Shown in pieces: positions 16,382 through 24,648 of a DNA stretch of 39,500 nt (the first letter of the stretch is position 1; each line of letters starts with the position of its first letter). The translations under genes and the position numbers were made by a program. Below the pieces are notes generated by a model, which was not told the origin of the DNA, made no database searches, and saw only the letters and a program-made list of their open reading frames with translations. Source of the stretch: Gemmatimonadaceae bacterium. Lineage in GTDB: Bacteria; Latescibacterota; UBA2968; UBA8231. Location of the stretch: NCBI GenBank assembly GCA_002726335.1, contig PBSR01000044.1:1-39500 (forward strand), read 5' to 3'.

Positions 16382-17308
16382 ATGTCCAGCGCCGCCATAC
16401 TCTCTGTCACTGATCTGCTGGCTCAACTGGAGGGTCAACCTCCACTCCCCGACGGCACGAAGATCCCATTCGGCGGCGTGGGTGACCGCGACGTGTACAA
16501 CATCGCCGCGCCCTTCGAAGTCGACGGTGAGCCCGTGATCGCCGGCCGGGTGGAACGTCGTGACAGCGAGCTGGCTGAGTCCGTCTTCTTCGTCGAGAGC
16601 GGCGGCGTCTGGCTGCCTCGTCCCGGGGCGCCAACGTTTCCCAAGCTGCAGGATCCCTGCATTGCGACCATCGCCGGCGAGCTCGTCTTCGGTGGCGTCG
16701 AGTTTCCCGTGGCCCTGCCGGATGGCGAGGGCTGGCGCATGCAGTTCTACCGCGGCACCACGCCGGAGAGTCTGGAGCCCTTCCTGATCGGCCCCGATCG
16801 CATGAAGGACATCCGTCTGGTCGAGTTGCAGGATGGTAGCGTCGGCGTCTTCTCCCGTCCCCAGGGAGATCGTGGCGGCCGCGGTACGATCGGCTTCACC
16901 CGCGTCCGCTGTCTGGATGATCTGACGGCAGAGACGATCGAGGCGGCGCCGCTGTTGCATGACCAGTTCCTGCCCGAAGAATGGGGCGGCGCCAACGAGG
17001 CCCACGTTCTGTCTGACGGAACCATCGGTGTGCTCGGACACATCGCCCGCATGGACGCGGAGGGGAAGCACTACTACCCCATGGTCTTCTGCCTCGACCC
17101 GGAGAGTGGGCAGGCGGGTCCGTTGAAGATGGTCGCCACGCGACGATGCTTTCCGCCGGGCCCCGCCAAGAGACCCGATCTGGAAGACGTCATCTTCTCC
17201 GGCGGCCTGCGTCGCGGGGACGACGGGTCAGCCGTGCTCTACGCCGGTATCTGTGACGCCTGGGCGGCGCAGATCACGATCCCCGACCCCTTTCTCGAGT
17301 ACGCATGA
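16382..17308 (+). CDS. DUF1861-family beta-propeller-like protein
   Basis: A 308-residue protein that I recognise as DUF1861, a family resembling beta-propeller glycan-active proteins such as GH43/GH130-like folds. Landmarks are GVGDRDVYNIAAPFEVDG (about 27-44), AGRVERRDSELAESVFFVES, KLQDPCIATIAGELVFGGVE and the C-terminal GGLRRGDDGSAVLYAGICDAWAAQITIPDP. The frame is open further upstream, but that part lies antiparallel in phase over the aldo/keto reductase and has no family similarity, so the ATG at 16382, 7 bp after that gene, is the start. No signal peptide is present. The family has no firmly established activity that I know of; phosphorylase- or glycosidase-like sugar binding is an inference from fold. 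It overlaps the next gene by 4 bp. Confidence 0.85.
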   Translation: MSSAAILSVTDLLAQLEGQPPLPDGTKIPFGGVGDRDVYNIAAPFEVDGEPVIAGRVERRDSELAESVFFVESGGVWLPRPGAPTFPKLQDPCIATIAGELVFGGVEFPVALPDGEGWRMQFYRGTTPESLEPFLIGPDRMKDIRLVELQDGSVGVFSRPQGDRGGRGTIGFTRVRCLDDLTAETIEAAPLLHDQFLPEEWGGANEAHVLSDGTIGVLGHIARMDAEGKHYYPMVFCLDPESGQAGPLKMVATRRCFPPGPAKRPDLEDVIFSGGLRRGDDGSAVLYAGICDAWAAQITIPDPFLEYA

Positions 17309-18495
17309 GACCGCGCCGGTGGGTGACGTTGCTGTTGGTGGCCATTGCCGCCCGGGGGTACGGTGATGACGTGGAGGTCGTGAAGCAGACAGACGCGTCC
17401 GGTAGGCTCCTTGTGGAGTACGAGGTGATCCAGGACAGCGGGTCCGCGACCATACGGCATGGGTTCTATCGCTCATATCATGGAAACGGGCGGCTCAAGG
17501 AGACCGGGCAGTACGAGAGCGGCAGCAGGACTGGCTCGTGGAAACTCCTGACGCCTGATGGCGCGACCAGAAAGATCAGCGGCTACCGGCAGGGCCTCAA
17601 AGATGGCACGTGGACGTCCTACCGGACCGATGGCGCCACCCGCTGGGAGCGTTCCTACAGCGAGGGTCGGAACCACGGCAGGTGGCAGTACTACCACCCG
17701 AACGGGCGCCTCAGCAGGACGGAGAATTACGACGACGGCGTGATGCACGGGGCGTTCTTCTCGTACCATGAGAATGGCCAGCGGAAAGAGAAAGGTAGCT
17801 ACAGCCGCGGCGAGTGGAACGGCGCCTGGACGCACTACGACGAGGAAGGTCGCGTCGTCAGAATCGAGCACTACGCCGACGGTCTGAGGGACGGTCAATG
17901 GGTGTGGTACGGGGCAGAAGGTGACACTATCGCAGATGGCCTGTACGCGGCGGGTCAACCGCGGGACGGTTCTTTCGTGATCCTCTACATCGAGGAAGAG
18001 CTGCGCTGCCTGCACCGGTATCGGCGTGGCCTTGAGCACGGCACCTGGACGTGCCACCGCAAGACAGGGGAGAAAACCGAGGAGCGGAACTACGCCGACG
18101 GCCAACGGCACGGCCGATGGATCGGCTACGATGATGACGGCGGTATGTCCTTCCAGGGTACCTATGAGAAGGACCTACGATCCGGCGCCTGGACCGACTA
18201 CTTCGAGAACGGTCAGATCTCCTATGAGGGGTCTTTCAGAAATGATCGCAAGGAAGGCACATGGGTCTCATACTACGAGAGTGGTCGGACGCGCAGCGAA
18301 GCCGGCTTCAAGGCCGGAAGGTTGGATGGCCGGTTCGCCTCCTACTACGAGAACGGTCGGATGAGACTGGCAAAGAACCACAGGGATGGCAGATGGGACG
18401 GCAGGTGGATCTCCTATGACAGGGAAGGCAACGTACTCGATGAAGATGTGTGGGCGGAGGGCAGCTGTGTGGAGCTGTGCGAGGGTGATGAGTAG
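17305..18495 (+). CDS. Exported MORN-like repeat protein (YwqK-type repeats)
   Basis: A 396-residue protein with a short cleavable-looking signal peptide (WVTLLLVAIAARG) followed by about a dozen degenerate 22-24-residue repeats of the type G.W..Y...G......Y..G...G.W, for example HGRWQYYHPNGRLSRTENY and GRFASYYENGRMRLAKNH. These are the MORN/YwqK repeats that form an elongated beta-ribbon often used as a scaffold or surface protein. YwqK itself is called an antitoxin component, but here no toxin partner is adjacent, so that label should not be transferred. The mature part begins DDVEVVKQTD, and the C-terminus is acidic with two Cys (SCVELCEGDE) that may form a disulfide. It overlaps DUF1861 by ATGA and the SUMF1-domain gene by 8 bp. 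Its role is unknown. Confidence 0.88.
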   Translation: MRPRRWVTLLLVAIAARGYGDDVEVVKQTDASGRLLVEYEVIQDSGSATIRHGFYRSYHGNGRLKETGQYESGSRTGSWKLLTPDGATRKISGYRQGLKDGTWTSYRTDGATRWERSYSEGRNHGRWQYYHPNGRLSRTENYDDGVMHGAFFSYHENGQRKEKGSYSRGEWNGAWTHYDEEGRVVRIEHYADGLRDGQWVWYGAEGDTIADGLYAAGQPRDGSFVILYIEEELRCLHRYRRGLEHGTWTCHRKTGEKTEERNYADGQRHGRWIGYDDDGGMSFQGTYEKDLRSGAWTDYFENGQISYEGSFRNDRKEGTWVSYYESGRTRSEAGFKAGRLDGRFASYYENGRMRLAKNHRDGRWDGRWISYDREGNVLDEDVWAEGSCVELCEGDE

Positions 18496-19171
18496 GCTGG
18501 CCGGTCTCTTGCTGGCTGTGTGCGTGTCGACGGCGGCGGTGGCCGAGAAAGGCATGCAGGCCATCGGCGATTCCACCCTCCATCTGGACACCACGGAAGT
18601 CACCAACAGGCAGCTGGCACGGTTCCTCAACGAGATGGGCAACCTGCAGGTCAGGGGTGTCTTCCTAGTCGAGGCGAAGAGCGCCTACGCCCTGGTCGAG
18701 GAAGTGGATGGCACCTACCGCCCGAAGCAGGGATACGCCGAGCACCCGGCGGTGGAGGTCTCCTTCGAAGGCGCACGGGCGTACTGCGAGTGGGCGGGCA
18801 AGCGCCTGCCCACCGAAAAGGAGTGGCAACGTGCCTGTGAAGGTCCGGAGGGCCTCACCTACCCCTGGGGTGCCCACATGCGTGTCACCGATCCCACATC
18901 CCGCACGCGCGCCAACATCGCCGGCGCGGAAGATGGTTTCGAGAAGACGGCCCCCGTGGCAAGCTTTCCTGCGGGGCGCAGCCCGTACGGCCTCTGGGAC
19001 ATGAGTGGCAATGTCTGGGAGTGGACCCATGGCACGGACGGCAAACCAAAGCTGCGCAGCGGCTCGTGGGCCCACGGCAGGACCACGGCCCAGTGCGGCA
19101 AGAGCCACGATATGTACTCGTCGCACTCTGATGTCAGGGGGAACAGCGTCGGTCTCCGGTGTGCCAGATAG
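18488..19171 (+). CDS. Exported SUMF1/FGE-fold protein without the catalytic Cys pair
   Basis: A 227-residue protein with a signal peptide (GLLLAVCVSTAAVAEKG) and a formylglycine-generating-enzyme-like fold: TTEVTNRQLARFLNEMG, EHPAVEVSFEGARAYCEWAGKRLPTEKEWQRACEG, SPYGLWDMSGNVWEWT and GNSVGLRCAR are family landmarks. In true FGE the two catalytic Cys follow the GGSW/GGSY motif. Here that stretch is SGSWAHGRTTAQCGKSHD: the first Cys position is His, and the only Cys lies two residues beyond the second. The protein is therefore probably not a sulfatase activator; related non-catalytic members bind ligands or act in other modifications. ATG at 18488 (overlap ATGAGTAG with the previous stop) is chosen over longer in-phase extensions because it begins the signal peptide. 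It is shorter than typical FGE (about 260-300). Confidence 0.86.
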   Translation: MSRLAGLLLAVCVSTAAVAEKGMQAIGDSTLHLDTTEVTNRQLARFLNEMGNLQVRGVFLVEAKSAYALVEEVDGTYRPKQGYAEHPAVEVSFEGARAYCEWAGKRLPTEKEWQRACEGPEGLTYPWGAHMRVTDPTSRTRANIAGAEDGFEKTAPVASFPAGRSPYGLWDMSGNVWEWTHGTDGKPKLRSGSWAHGRTTAQCGKSHDMYSSHSDVRGNSVGLRCAR

Positions 19172-20234
19172 ACTGACAAGCGAGTGGATCCGCCCCGAGC
19201 CGGTCACTGCGATCAGCGATGTACGCCAGATCGAGCGCCACGACGACGCGGCCCGGGTGGCGCAGGCACTATGTGAGGGCGAACGGGCATGCGTCGCCGA
19301 TCTCTACAGCACGGGACTGACGATTCTCGCTGAAGTCCGGCGACACCTGCAGCCCGGCGGCAAACCACTCGATTACGCCGGGAGCCGCGCCTTCCGCAGG
19401 ACCTATCAGCAGGCCTCTCAACGCCTGCTGGCGCCGATCGCCGACCATCAGATCGCCCTGCGCAAGGCCCCGAGTATCGGCTGGCTGGAAGAGCTGTATC
19501 CCCATGTCGGCGACTTCCACCTGTCATTCCCCCACCTGCAGGGCCTCAACAGCTCGTGGCAGTGGTACACGCGGGGTATCGATCTTCCCGTCATCGAACC
19601 CACACTGCACCCGTTCTACGGAACCTACTTCCCAACGCGCTTCGAGCATCTCGAACTCTTTGCCGAGTGGCTGCAGGGCTACCAGGGCAAGCGCGACCTC
19701 GCCTACGACATCGGTACGGGCTGTGGTGTCCTGGCGCTGCAGTTGAGCGCCGCCGGCTGTGCGCACGTCATCGCCACCGACACCAACCCGAATGCCATCG
19801 AGAGTGTCCGCCGTGATCTGCACGAACTGACACCGGCGCCAGCGATCACGCCGATTGTGTCAGACCTGTTCGGCCAGCACCAGGCTGCCGCCGACTTGAT
19901 CGTCTTCAATCCCCCCTGGCTGTGCGGCGAGGCCCACGGCCCCCTCGATCAGGCTATGTATTTCGCAGAGGGCTTCTTTGAGCGGTTCTTCCACGACGCC
20001 GGTGCCCGCATGCACCACGACGCCCGCCTCGTATTGATCTTCTCGAATCTCAGACAGCAGACCTCAGACGACACCATGAACCCGATTCAGGCGGAACTGG
20101 ACTCGAACTCGCGCTTCGAGCTGGTGCAGAAACTCGAGGCGGGTGTTCGGCCCTCGTCAAAGAAGACCCGACGGCGGCAGCGGTCCGTCGAGCAGGAACG
20201 CGTCGAGGTCTGGGAACTCCGACTCACGAATTGA
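19161..20234 (+). CDS. HemK/PrmC-like class I methyltransferase
   Basis: A 357-residue SAM-dependent methyltransferase. The N-terminal ~170 residues are helical and unassigned. Motif I is DIGTGCGVLALQLSA, then ATDTNPNAIESVRRDL supplies the ribose-binding acid, and VFNPPWLCG is the NPPY-type motif (Trp in place of Tyr) of enzymes that methylate amide or exocyclic amino nitrogens, such as PrmC on release-factor Gln. The C-terminal segment is basic (PSSKKTRRRQRSVEQERVEV). The substrate could be protein, RNA or a small molecule. The frame extends further upstream, but the sequence there is the off-frame overlap with the SUMF1 gene. GTG at 19161, 11 bp inside that gene's end, gives VPDRLTSEW and is preferred; there is no obvious ribosome-binding site, so translation probably couples to the previous gene. 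Confidence 0.87.
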   Translation: MPDRLTSEWIRPEPVTAISDVRQIERHDDAARVAQALCEGERACVADLYSTGLTILAEVRRHLQPGGKPLDYAGSRAFRRTYQQASQRLLAPIADHQIALRKAPSIGWLEELYPHVGDFHLSFPHLQGLNSSWQWYTRGIDLPVIEPTLHPFYGTYFPTRFEHLELFAEWLQGYQGKRDLAYDIGTGCGVLALQLSAAGCAHVIATDTNPNAIESVRRDLHELTPAPAITPIVSDLFGQHQAAADLIVFNPPWLCGEAHGPLDQAMYFAEGFFERFFHDAGARMHHDARLVLIFSNLRQQTSDDTMNPIQAELDSNSRFELVQKLEAGVRPSSKKTRRRQRSVEQERVEVWELRLTN

Positions 20235-20265
20235 CCGACGGCGGGTATTGGCCCTTTATCGGTGC

Positions 20266-21252
20266 GTGTCAGCTACCGATAAACCTCTGGGCATCGCCTT
20301 CTTCGGCGCCGGTGACGTCTCCCCTCTGCATGCGGAGGGTGTGCGACGATGCCCTGACGCCCATCTTGTCGGCCTCTGGGATCTGACCCCCGAGCAGGGC
20401 CGGGAGAAGGCCGTGGCCTTCGGCTGTCGCACCTACGATTCACCCGAGCAGCTGTTGGCAGACCCGGAGGTCGACGCCGTATCGGTCCTTACGCCGCTGG
20501 AGACCCACCACCGTTACGCCAGCATGGCGCTGGAAGCCGGCAAGCACGTGCTGGTGGAGAAACCCGTGGGCGTCTCGGTCGCCGAGATCGAGTCCCTGCG
20601 CGATCTGGCCACCCGCACGGGGCGGGTATGCCTGCCGGGACACAACTTCATCCACGAAGACAGCATCATCCGCACCAAAGAGTTGATCGACGGGGGTGAT
20701 CTCGGTCGACTCGTGGCGATCTACGTCATGTATCACATCCACCATCCGGAAGAGGTCGCCGCCCGCTATCCCGGTGTCATCCGCCAGATCCTGACGCACA
20801 ACTCCTACGTCCTGCTCTACCTGGCCGGGCGGGCACGGCAGGTCTCGGCCATGAAAGCTACGCTGAGTTACGAGGAGCTCGACCGGGAAGACATCGCCAT
20901 GGTCAACGTGGGCATGGCGAACGGCGCCCTGGCTCACTTCTGTGCCAGCTTTGCCGCCGACGACCACAGCGCCGATCCCTGGACGATGATGGTGAAAGTC
21001 ATCGGCACGGCGGGCTCGACGCGCTACAGCTATCGCGACTGGGTAGAGCTCAAGCCCGCTGCCGTACATTCCCAGACCTATACCGCCTACCGCGGCTCCA
21101 TCATCAATGAGGTGGCTCGTTTCGTCCAGATCTGCAGAGGGGATGCGGAGCCACTGTCCACACTGGCAGACGCGATCGAAGCGCAGCGCCTCATCGAGGC
21201 GGTTGAGACCTCCATCAGCGAGGGGCGCACCGTGGATCTGCAATCTGCATGA
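20266..21252 (+). CDS. Gfo/Idh/MocA-family oxidoreductase
   Basis: A 328-residue NAD(P)-dependent dehydrogenase typical of sugar and cyclitol oxidation. The nucleotide-binding motif is AFFGAGDVSPLHAEGVRRCP, and the family's EKP motif is KHVLVEKPVGVS with its catalytic-region Lys. The C-terminal domain runs from about residue 125 to the end (YVMYHIHHPEEVA, GTAGSTRYSYRDWVELKP). GTG at 20266, 31 bp after the methyltransferase stop, is used because upstream codons have no family similarity; a TTG at 20248 is an alternative. It is followed after 12 bp by the DUF4432 gene. Together with cupin, aldo/keto reductase and DUF4432 it suggests metabolism of an unusual sugar or inositol-like compound. Confidence 0.93.
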   Translation: MSATDKPLGIAFFGAGDVSPLHAEGVRRCPDAHLVGLWDLTPEQGREKAVAFGCRTYDSPEQLLADPEVDAVSVLTPLETHHRYASMALEAGKHVLVEKPVGVSVAEIESLRDLATRTGRVCLPGHNFIHEDSIIRTKELIDGGDLGRLVAIYVMYHIHHPEEVAARYPGVIRQILTHNSYVLLYLAGRARQVSAMKATLSYEELDREDIAMVNVGMANGALAHFCASFAADDHSADPWTMMVKVIGTAGSTRYSYRDWVELKPAAVHSQTYTAYRGSIINEVARFVQICRGDAEPLSTLADAIEAQRLIEAVETSISEGRTVDLQSA

Positions 21253-21264
21253 GGGAGATGTGAA

Positions 21265-22446
21265 TTGGCTGCGAAGTCGTGGGTACTGACGGACAGAGCA
21301 ACAGACACGTGCGTCGAGAGCCTGGAACTGACCGCCGATGACCTCGGCTGTGCCGGGGCTTCGGTACGGAAGCGGGTGCTGCGCGGCGGTTTGTCAGATG
21401 GCGTGGACGTCATCGAAGTCGACAACGGTGAGTTCAGTTTCACCGTTCTGCCGACACGCGGCATGGGAATCTGGCGTGGTCGCTACCGCGGACTCGACGT
21501 GGGCTGGCAGGCCCCGGTGACCGGACCGGTGCATCCCGGCTTCGTCAACCTGCAGGATCGCGGCGGCCTCGGTTGGCTCACGGGCTTCGACGAGGTGATC
21601 GTGCGCTGCGGCCTCGACTCCAATGGCGCCCCCACCACCGATGTGGTGCCGAACAATATGGGCATCCCCTCCGAGGTGGATCTGACCCTGCACGGTCGCA
21701 TCGCCAACCTTCCCGCACATCACGTGGAAGTGCAGGTCCTGCCCGGGGATCCGCCGACCATCGCCATCGTCGGCATCGTCGATGAGGCGGCCCTGTTCTA
21801 TCCCGGCTTCCGCCTGTCCACATCGATCACGACAGCTGCCGGCGGCAACGCCATCACGATCGCCGATACCGTGACCAACCTGAAGGCCACCGAGGCCGAG
21901 TTCGAGCTGCTCTATCACTGCAACTTCGGCTCCCCCTTTCTGCAGCAGGGCTCCCGCCTCGAACTTCCGGCCCGCCTCGTCGCGCCGCGCGACGCCCGGG
22001 CCGTCGAAGGGATCGACACGTATTCCGAGTACCCGGGGCCCACGAGCGGCTTCATCGAGCAGGCCTACTGGTATGAGCCTCTGTCGAGTGATGACGGAGC
22101 CACGCTTGCCCTTCTGCGCGACGCCGCCGGAGAGCGCGGCGCCGTCATCCGCTTCAACACGAAACAGTTGCCCTGCTTCACCCAGTGGAAGAACACGGCT
22201 GCCCTGGAGGATGGTTATGTCACGGGTCTCGAACCGGGAACCGATTATCCCAACGCCAAGGGCTTCGAACGGGAACAGGGCCGGCTGCAGCGGCTGGCGC
22301 CGGGGGCTTCCCACGACGTGCAGCTGACACTCGAAGTTCACGACACTGCCGCCGGTGTGCAGTCTGTGCAGCAGGAGATCGCCGCCATTCAGGGTGATCG
22401 AGACTTCGAGGTCCATCGTGCGCCTCTGGCACGGCTGTCGGGCTGA
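21265..22446 (+). CDS. DUF4432 aldose-1-epimerase-like protein
   Basis: A 393-residue protein of the DUF4432 group in the galactose mutarotase-like superfamily. Landmarks are VLPTRGMGIWRGRYRGLDVGWQAP (early strands), GWLTGFDEVIVRCGLDSNG, LTLHGRIANLPAHHVEVQV with the catalytic-type His pair, FELLYHCNFGSPFL and a C-terminal LPCFTQWKNTAALEDGYVTGLEPGT segment with the expected Glu. These enzymes bind sugars and may interconvert anomers; the specific activity of this family is not established. The start is TTG at 21265, supported by GGGAG about 7 nt upstream and by the absence of a better codon. It sits 12 bp after the oxidoreductase and 12 bp before the next methyltransferase. Confidence 0.9.
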   Translation: MAAKSWVLTDRATDTCVESLELTADDLGCAGASVRKRVLRGGLSDGVDVIEVDNGEFSFTVLPTRGMGIWRGRYRGLDVGWQAPVTGPVHPGFVNLQDRGGLGWLTGFDEVIVRCGLDSNGAPTTDVVPNNMGIPSEVDLTLHGRIANLPAHHVEVQVLPGDPPTIAIVGIVDEAALFYPGFRLSTSITTAAGGNAITIADTVTNLKATEAEFELLYHCNFGSPFLQQGSRLELPARLVAPRDARAVEGIDTYSEYPGPTSGFIEQAYWYEPLSSDDGATLALLRDAAGERGAVIRFNTKQLPCFTQWKNTAALEDGYVTGLEPGTDYPNAKGFEREQGRLQRLAPGASHDVQLTLEVHDTAAGVQSVQQEIAAIQGDRDFEVHRAPLARLSG

Positions 22447-22458
22447 CATCGGGCTGGA

Positions 22459-23214
22459 ATGAATCGCGCCTACTGGGACGGCCTCGCCTCCGGCTTCCAG
22501 CACGATGTCCTGCAGGTCTCCGAGTGTGACACCGGCGAGGTGATCGCCGCCACCGCCAGGAGCCTGCGCGGACGCAGCAAGAGGGCCATCGACTTCGGCT
22601 GCGGCCCCGGCGCCGTGACCCGCGCAATCGCCCCGTTCTTCGGCACCACCGTTGGCGTCGACTATGCGCCGAAGCTCCTGCAGGAGGCGCGAAGGCTGAG
22701 CGCAGATACGGACATCCTCTACGAGCAGCGCAACCTCGAACGCCCCCCGGATCCGGCCTGGGCAAGGGCAGATGTTGGTTTCTGCGTCAACGTGTTGATC
22801 CATGAACGGGCCGAGTTACGCCAGCACATCGCCGCCCATGTGTGCTCCAGCGTTCGACCCGGCGGCGCCATCGTCGTCGTCGTCCCGTCCCTCGAGTCGA
22901 CCCTGCGAACCTACCAGGCCCTGTTGCGCTGCCACGAAAGGGAGGGTCGTTCCCACGCCCGTGCCCGTGGTGCCCTCGACCGACAGTCAACCACGGAGAT
23001 CCACTCCCTCACCGATGGCATCGTCAACGTCGGGGGTACGCTGACGAAACACTTCCTGCAGGATGAAATCGCCCAGTTCCTGCACGATCACGGTTGTGAC
23101 GTAACGCGAATCTCTCGCGTCGAGTATCCGTGGCAGGAGGAGCTCGACGACGCCCCGGCCTGGCTCGGCCCGCTGACGCCCTGGGACTGGCTCGTCAGAG
23201 GCACGATCCGGTAA
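22459..23214 (+). CDS. Class I SAM-dependent methyltransferase
   Basis: A 251-residue methyltransferase with a standard Rossmann-like core: motif I AIDFGCGPGAVTRAIAPFFG (about 41-60), motif II VGVDYAPKLLQEARRLS, and a conserved CVNVLIHERAELRQHIA/PGGAIVVVVPS block for motifs IV-VI. It belongs to the broad UbiE/BioC-like small-molecule methyltransferase group, and the substrate cannot be read. The C-terminal third (EIAQFLHDHGCDVTRISRVEYPW) is a typical substrate-binding insertion. The ATG at 22459 follows the DUF4432 stop by 12 bp. It precedes the 102-codon helical-protein gene by 4 bp, so it belongs to the same transcript. Confidence 0.92.
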   Translation: MNRAYWDGLASGFQHDVLQVSECDTGEVIAATARSLRGRSKRAIDFGCGPGAVTRAIAPFFGTTVGVDYAPKLLQEARRLSADTDILYEQRNLERPPDPAWARADVGFCVNVLIHERAELRQHIAAHVCSSVRPGGAIVVVVPSLESTLRTYQALLRCHEREGRSHARARGALDRQSTTEIHSLTDGIVNVGGTLTKHFLQDEIAQFLHDHGCDVTRISRVEYPWQEELDDAPAWLGPLTPWDWLVRGTIR

Positions 23215-23218
23215 CGGC

Positions 23219-23527
23219 ATGCCTGCCATCTCTCAGTTGCGCCGGAGCGGTGACGACCACTGTGCTGACTTTCTGAAGGACCTGGTCGATGATCTCGGCC
23301 GAAGCATCCAGGACCGAAGTATCTCCATCGACGAAGCGCGCGAATCGGCCGCCGCCCTGCGTTTTCAGGCGAGCCTGCTCTTCCCGGGGCGCATGGAGAC
23401 CTATGATCGCATTTACGGTGCTCGCTTCGAACGCCTGATCGAACAGTTCCTTGTGAGGGAGACCCCATGCCCAGCGGTATCGTCGACACCAGTCGCGGCT
23501 TCTTCGAAGAGATCGTCCACCCCTTGA
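23219..23527 (+). CDS. Small helical protein of unknown function
   Basis: A 102-residue protein starting 4 bp after the methyltransferase stop. Residues about 10-80 are strongly helical and read like a genuine protein: DFLKDLVDDLGRSIQDRS, IDEARESAAALRFQASLLF, GRMETYDRIYGARFERLIEQF. The last ~20 residues (PCPAVSSTPVAASSKR) lie in the overlap with the next gene and look like ordinary off-frame codons. That overlap is 61 bp, longer than any other junction in the window. The Rossmann-like or nucleotide-binding features of an enzyme are absent, and there is no HEPN RxxxxH motif, so a HEPN/MNT toxin-antitoxin reading with the following DUF4037 gene is not supported. It may act as a partner or regulator of the DUF4037 protein. 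Confidence 0.65.
   Translation: MPAISQLRRSGDDHCADFLKDLVDDLGRSIQDRSISIDEARESAAALRFQASLLFPGRMETYDRIYGARFERLIEQFLVRETPCPAVSSTPVAASSKRSSTP
23455..23461 (+). promoter_or_regulatory. Ribosome-binding site of the DUF4037 gene
   Basis: GAGGGAG lies 5 nt before the ATG at 23467, inside the coding sequence of the preceding small gene. It fixes the DUF4037 start and shows that the long overlap between the two genes is real. Confidence 0.8.
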
Positions 23528-24513
23528 TGGAGCGTCACTTTCCGGAAGCGGCGACGCAGATGGCCTGCGGCGTCTTCGGCTACGGATCCGAGGTGCTGTT
23601 CTTCGACGACGAGTTGTCCCGCGATCATCACTGGGGGTTGCGCGTCGACATCCTGCTGCCCGACGCCATGCACCGGGAGTTGAGCGGCGCCATCCTCGGC
23701 ACCCTCGTACCCGAGCTGCCCCAGGAGTACGGCGGTATCCCACTACGGGACGCCCACGTCAGCGGTCACGGCATCGCCCCGGAGAGCCTGCAGGCTTTCC
23801 TGCGGCGCACCATCGGCCTGCTCGACGTGCCGCAAACGCATGCGGAGTGGCTCGACATTCCCGAGGTCGACATAGTTCACGTCACCAACGGCCAGGTCTG
23901 GCATGACCCGTCGGGCGAGTTCAGCCGCATTCGTGCCGCCCTGCTCGAATACTATCCCGAACCGGTGTGGCTGCGTCGGATCTCCCACTGGTGTCGTTAT
24001 GCCTCAGGAATGGGCATCTACGCGCTGAACCGCGCGGCCCTGCGTGACAACCCGGTCTACGCTTTCACTGCCTTCTCGCGCTGCATCAAGTGGTCGATCG
24101 AGCTCGCCTTCCTTCTCGAACGAACCTACTTCCCGTACGACAAGTGGCTGTATCCCACGTTCCAACGTCTGCCCCTGGCCAAACGCATGGACCCCTTCAT
24201 CGTCGAGGCGGTACGTGCCGACACGACGTGGGGACGCCGGGTAGAACTGCTCGGCGCTCTGGCGGATGTGCTGGATGAGAAGATGGTAGAGTCTGATGTG
24301 ATCCCCTCCCACCCGAAGTTCGCCGGGTCAGGGACGTCCAGCTACCGATTGCTCGAGCACGCCTACGGTGCCATTCTCAAGCGACTGCCCGACGACGTGC
24401 GCAACCACGTCCCCTGCTGGGACCAGATCCCCCTGGAGGAGTTCCACACCGGCTACGTGGATTCGATCCCCATAGAAGAGTGGGACGCCATCCTACATCT
24501 GAAACAAGCATAG
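23467..24513 (+). CDS. DUF4037 nucleotidyltransferase-like protein
   Basis: A 348-residue protein of the DUF4037 family. The N-terminal half is nucleotidyltransferase-like: CGVFGYGSEVLFFDDELSRDHHWGLRVDILL (about 34-64) contains the GS and D-rich pattern of the pol-beta superfamily, with the family's SRDHDWG-type motif as SRDHHWG. The C-terminal half is helical (NPVYAFTAFSRCIKWSIELAFLLE, PYDKWLYPTFQRLPL) as in other members. Molecular function is unknown for the family; modification of a small molecule or RNA by nucleotide transfer is the usual inference. The start is well supported by GAGGGAG 5 nt upstream. It is the last gene of the rightward cluster, and a hairpin begins at its stop codon. 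Confidence 0.9.
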   Translation: MPSGIVDTSRGFFEEIVHPLMERHFPEAATQMACGVFGYGSEVLFFDDELSRDHHWGLRVDILLPDAMHRELSGAILGTLVPELPQEYGGIPLRDAHVSGHGIAPESLQAFLRRTIGLLDVPQTHAEWLDIPEVDIVHVTNGQVWHDPSGEFSRIRAALLEYYPEPVWLRRISHWCRYASGMGIYALNRAALRDNPVYAFTAFSRCIKWSIELAFLLERTYFPYDKWLYPTFQRLPLAKRMDPFIVEAVRADTTWGRRVELLGALADVLDEKMVESDVIPSHPKFAGSGTSSYRLLEHAYGAILKRLPDDVRNHVPCWDQIPLEEFHTGYVDSIPIEEWDAILHLKQA

Positions 24514-24530
24514 CCATCGCTTGCGATGGC
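24513..24530 (+). repeat. Hairpin at the end of the rightward cluster
   Basis: GCCATCGCTTGCGATGGC is an 8-bp perfect inverted repeat that starts on the last base of the DUF4037 stop codon. It would form a 7-bp stem with a CTTG tetraloop in RNA. There is no T-run after it, so it is not a standard intrinsic terminator. It may stabilise the 3' end or aid factor-dependent termination before the outer-membrane gene 119 bp downstream. The remaining bases to 24648 show nothing recognisable. Confidence 0.55.
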
Positions 24531-24648
24531 GTGGCGAGGCGTCAGGAATACCGGATCTCCTGGCTACGCGATCCGACGCCGCCTGCACTTGACTCCAGCG
24601 TAGCCATCGGTTTCCCACAACCCGCAGAAAAACCCGAGCGAGTGCTGC

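Noticed and set aside
17305..18495. Calling the MORN-like protein a YwqK antitoxin
   Set aside because: The repeats match but the protein is exported and there is no toxin partner; the label would over-interpret a repeat scaffold.
21394..22803. A 469-codon minus-strand frame opposite DUF4432 and the methyltransferase
   Set aside because: Spans two well-supported plus-strand genes and has no motifs.
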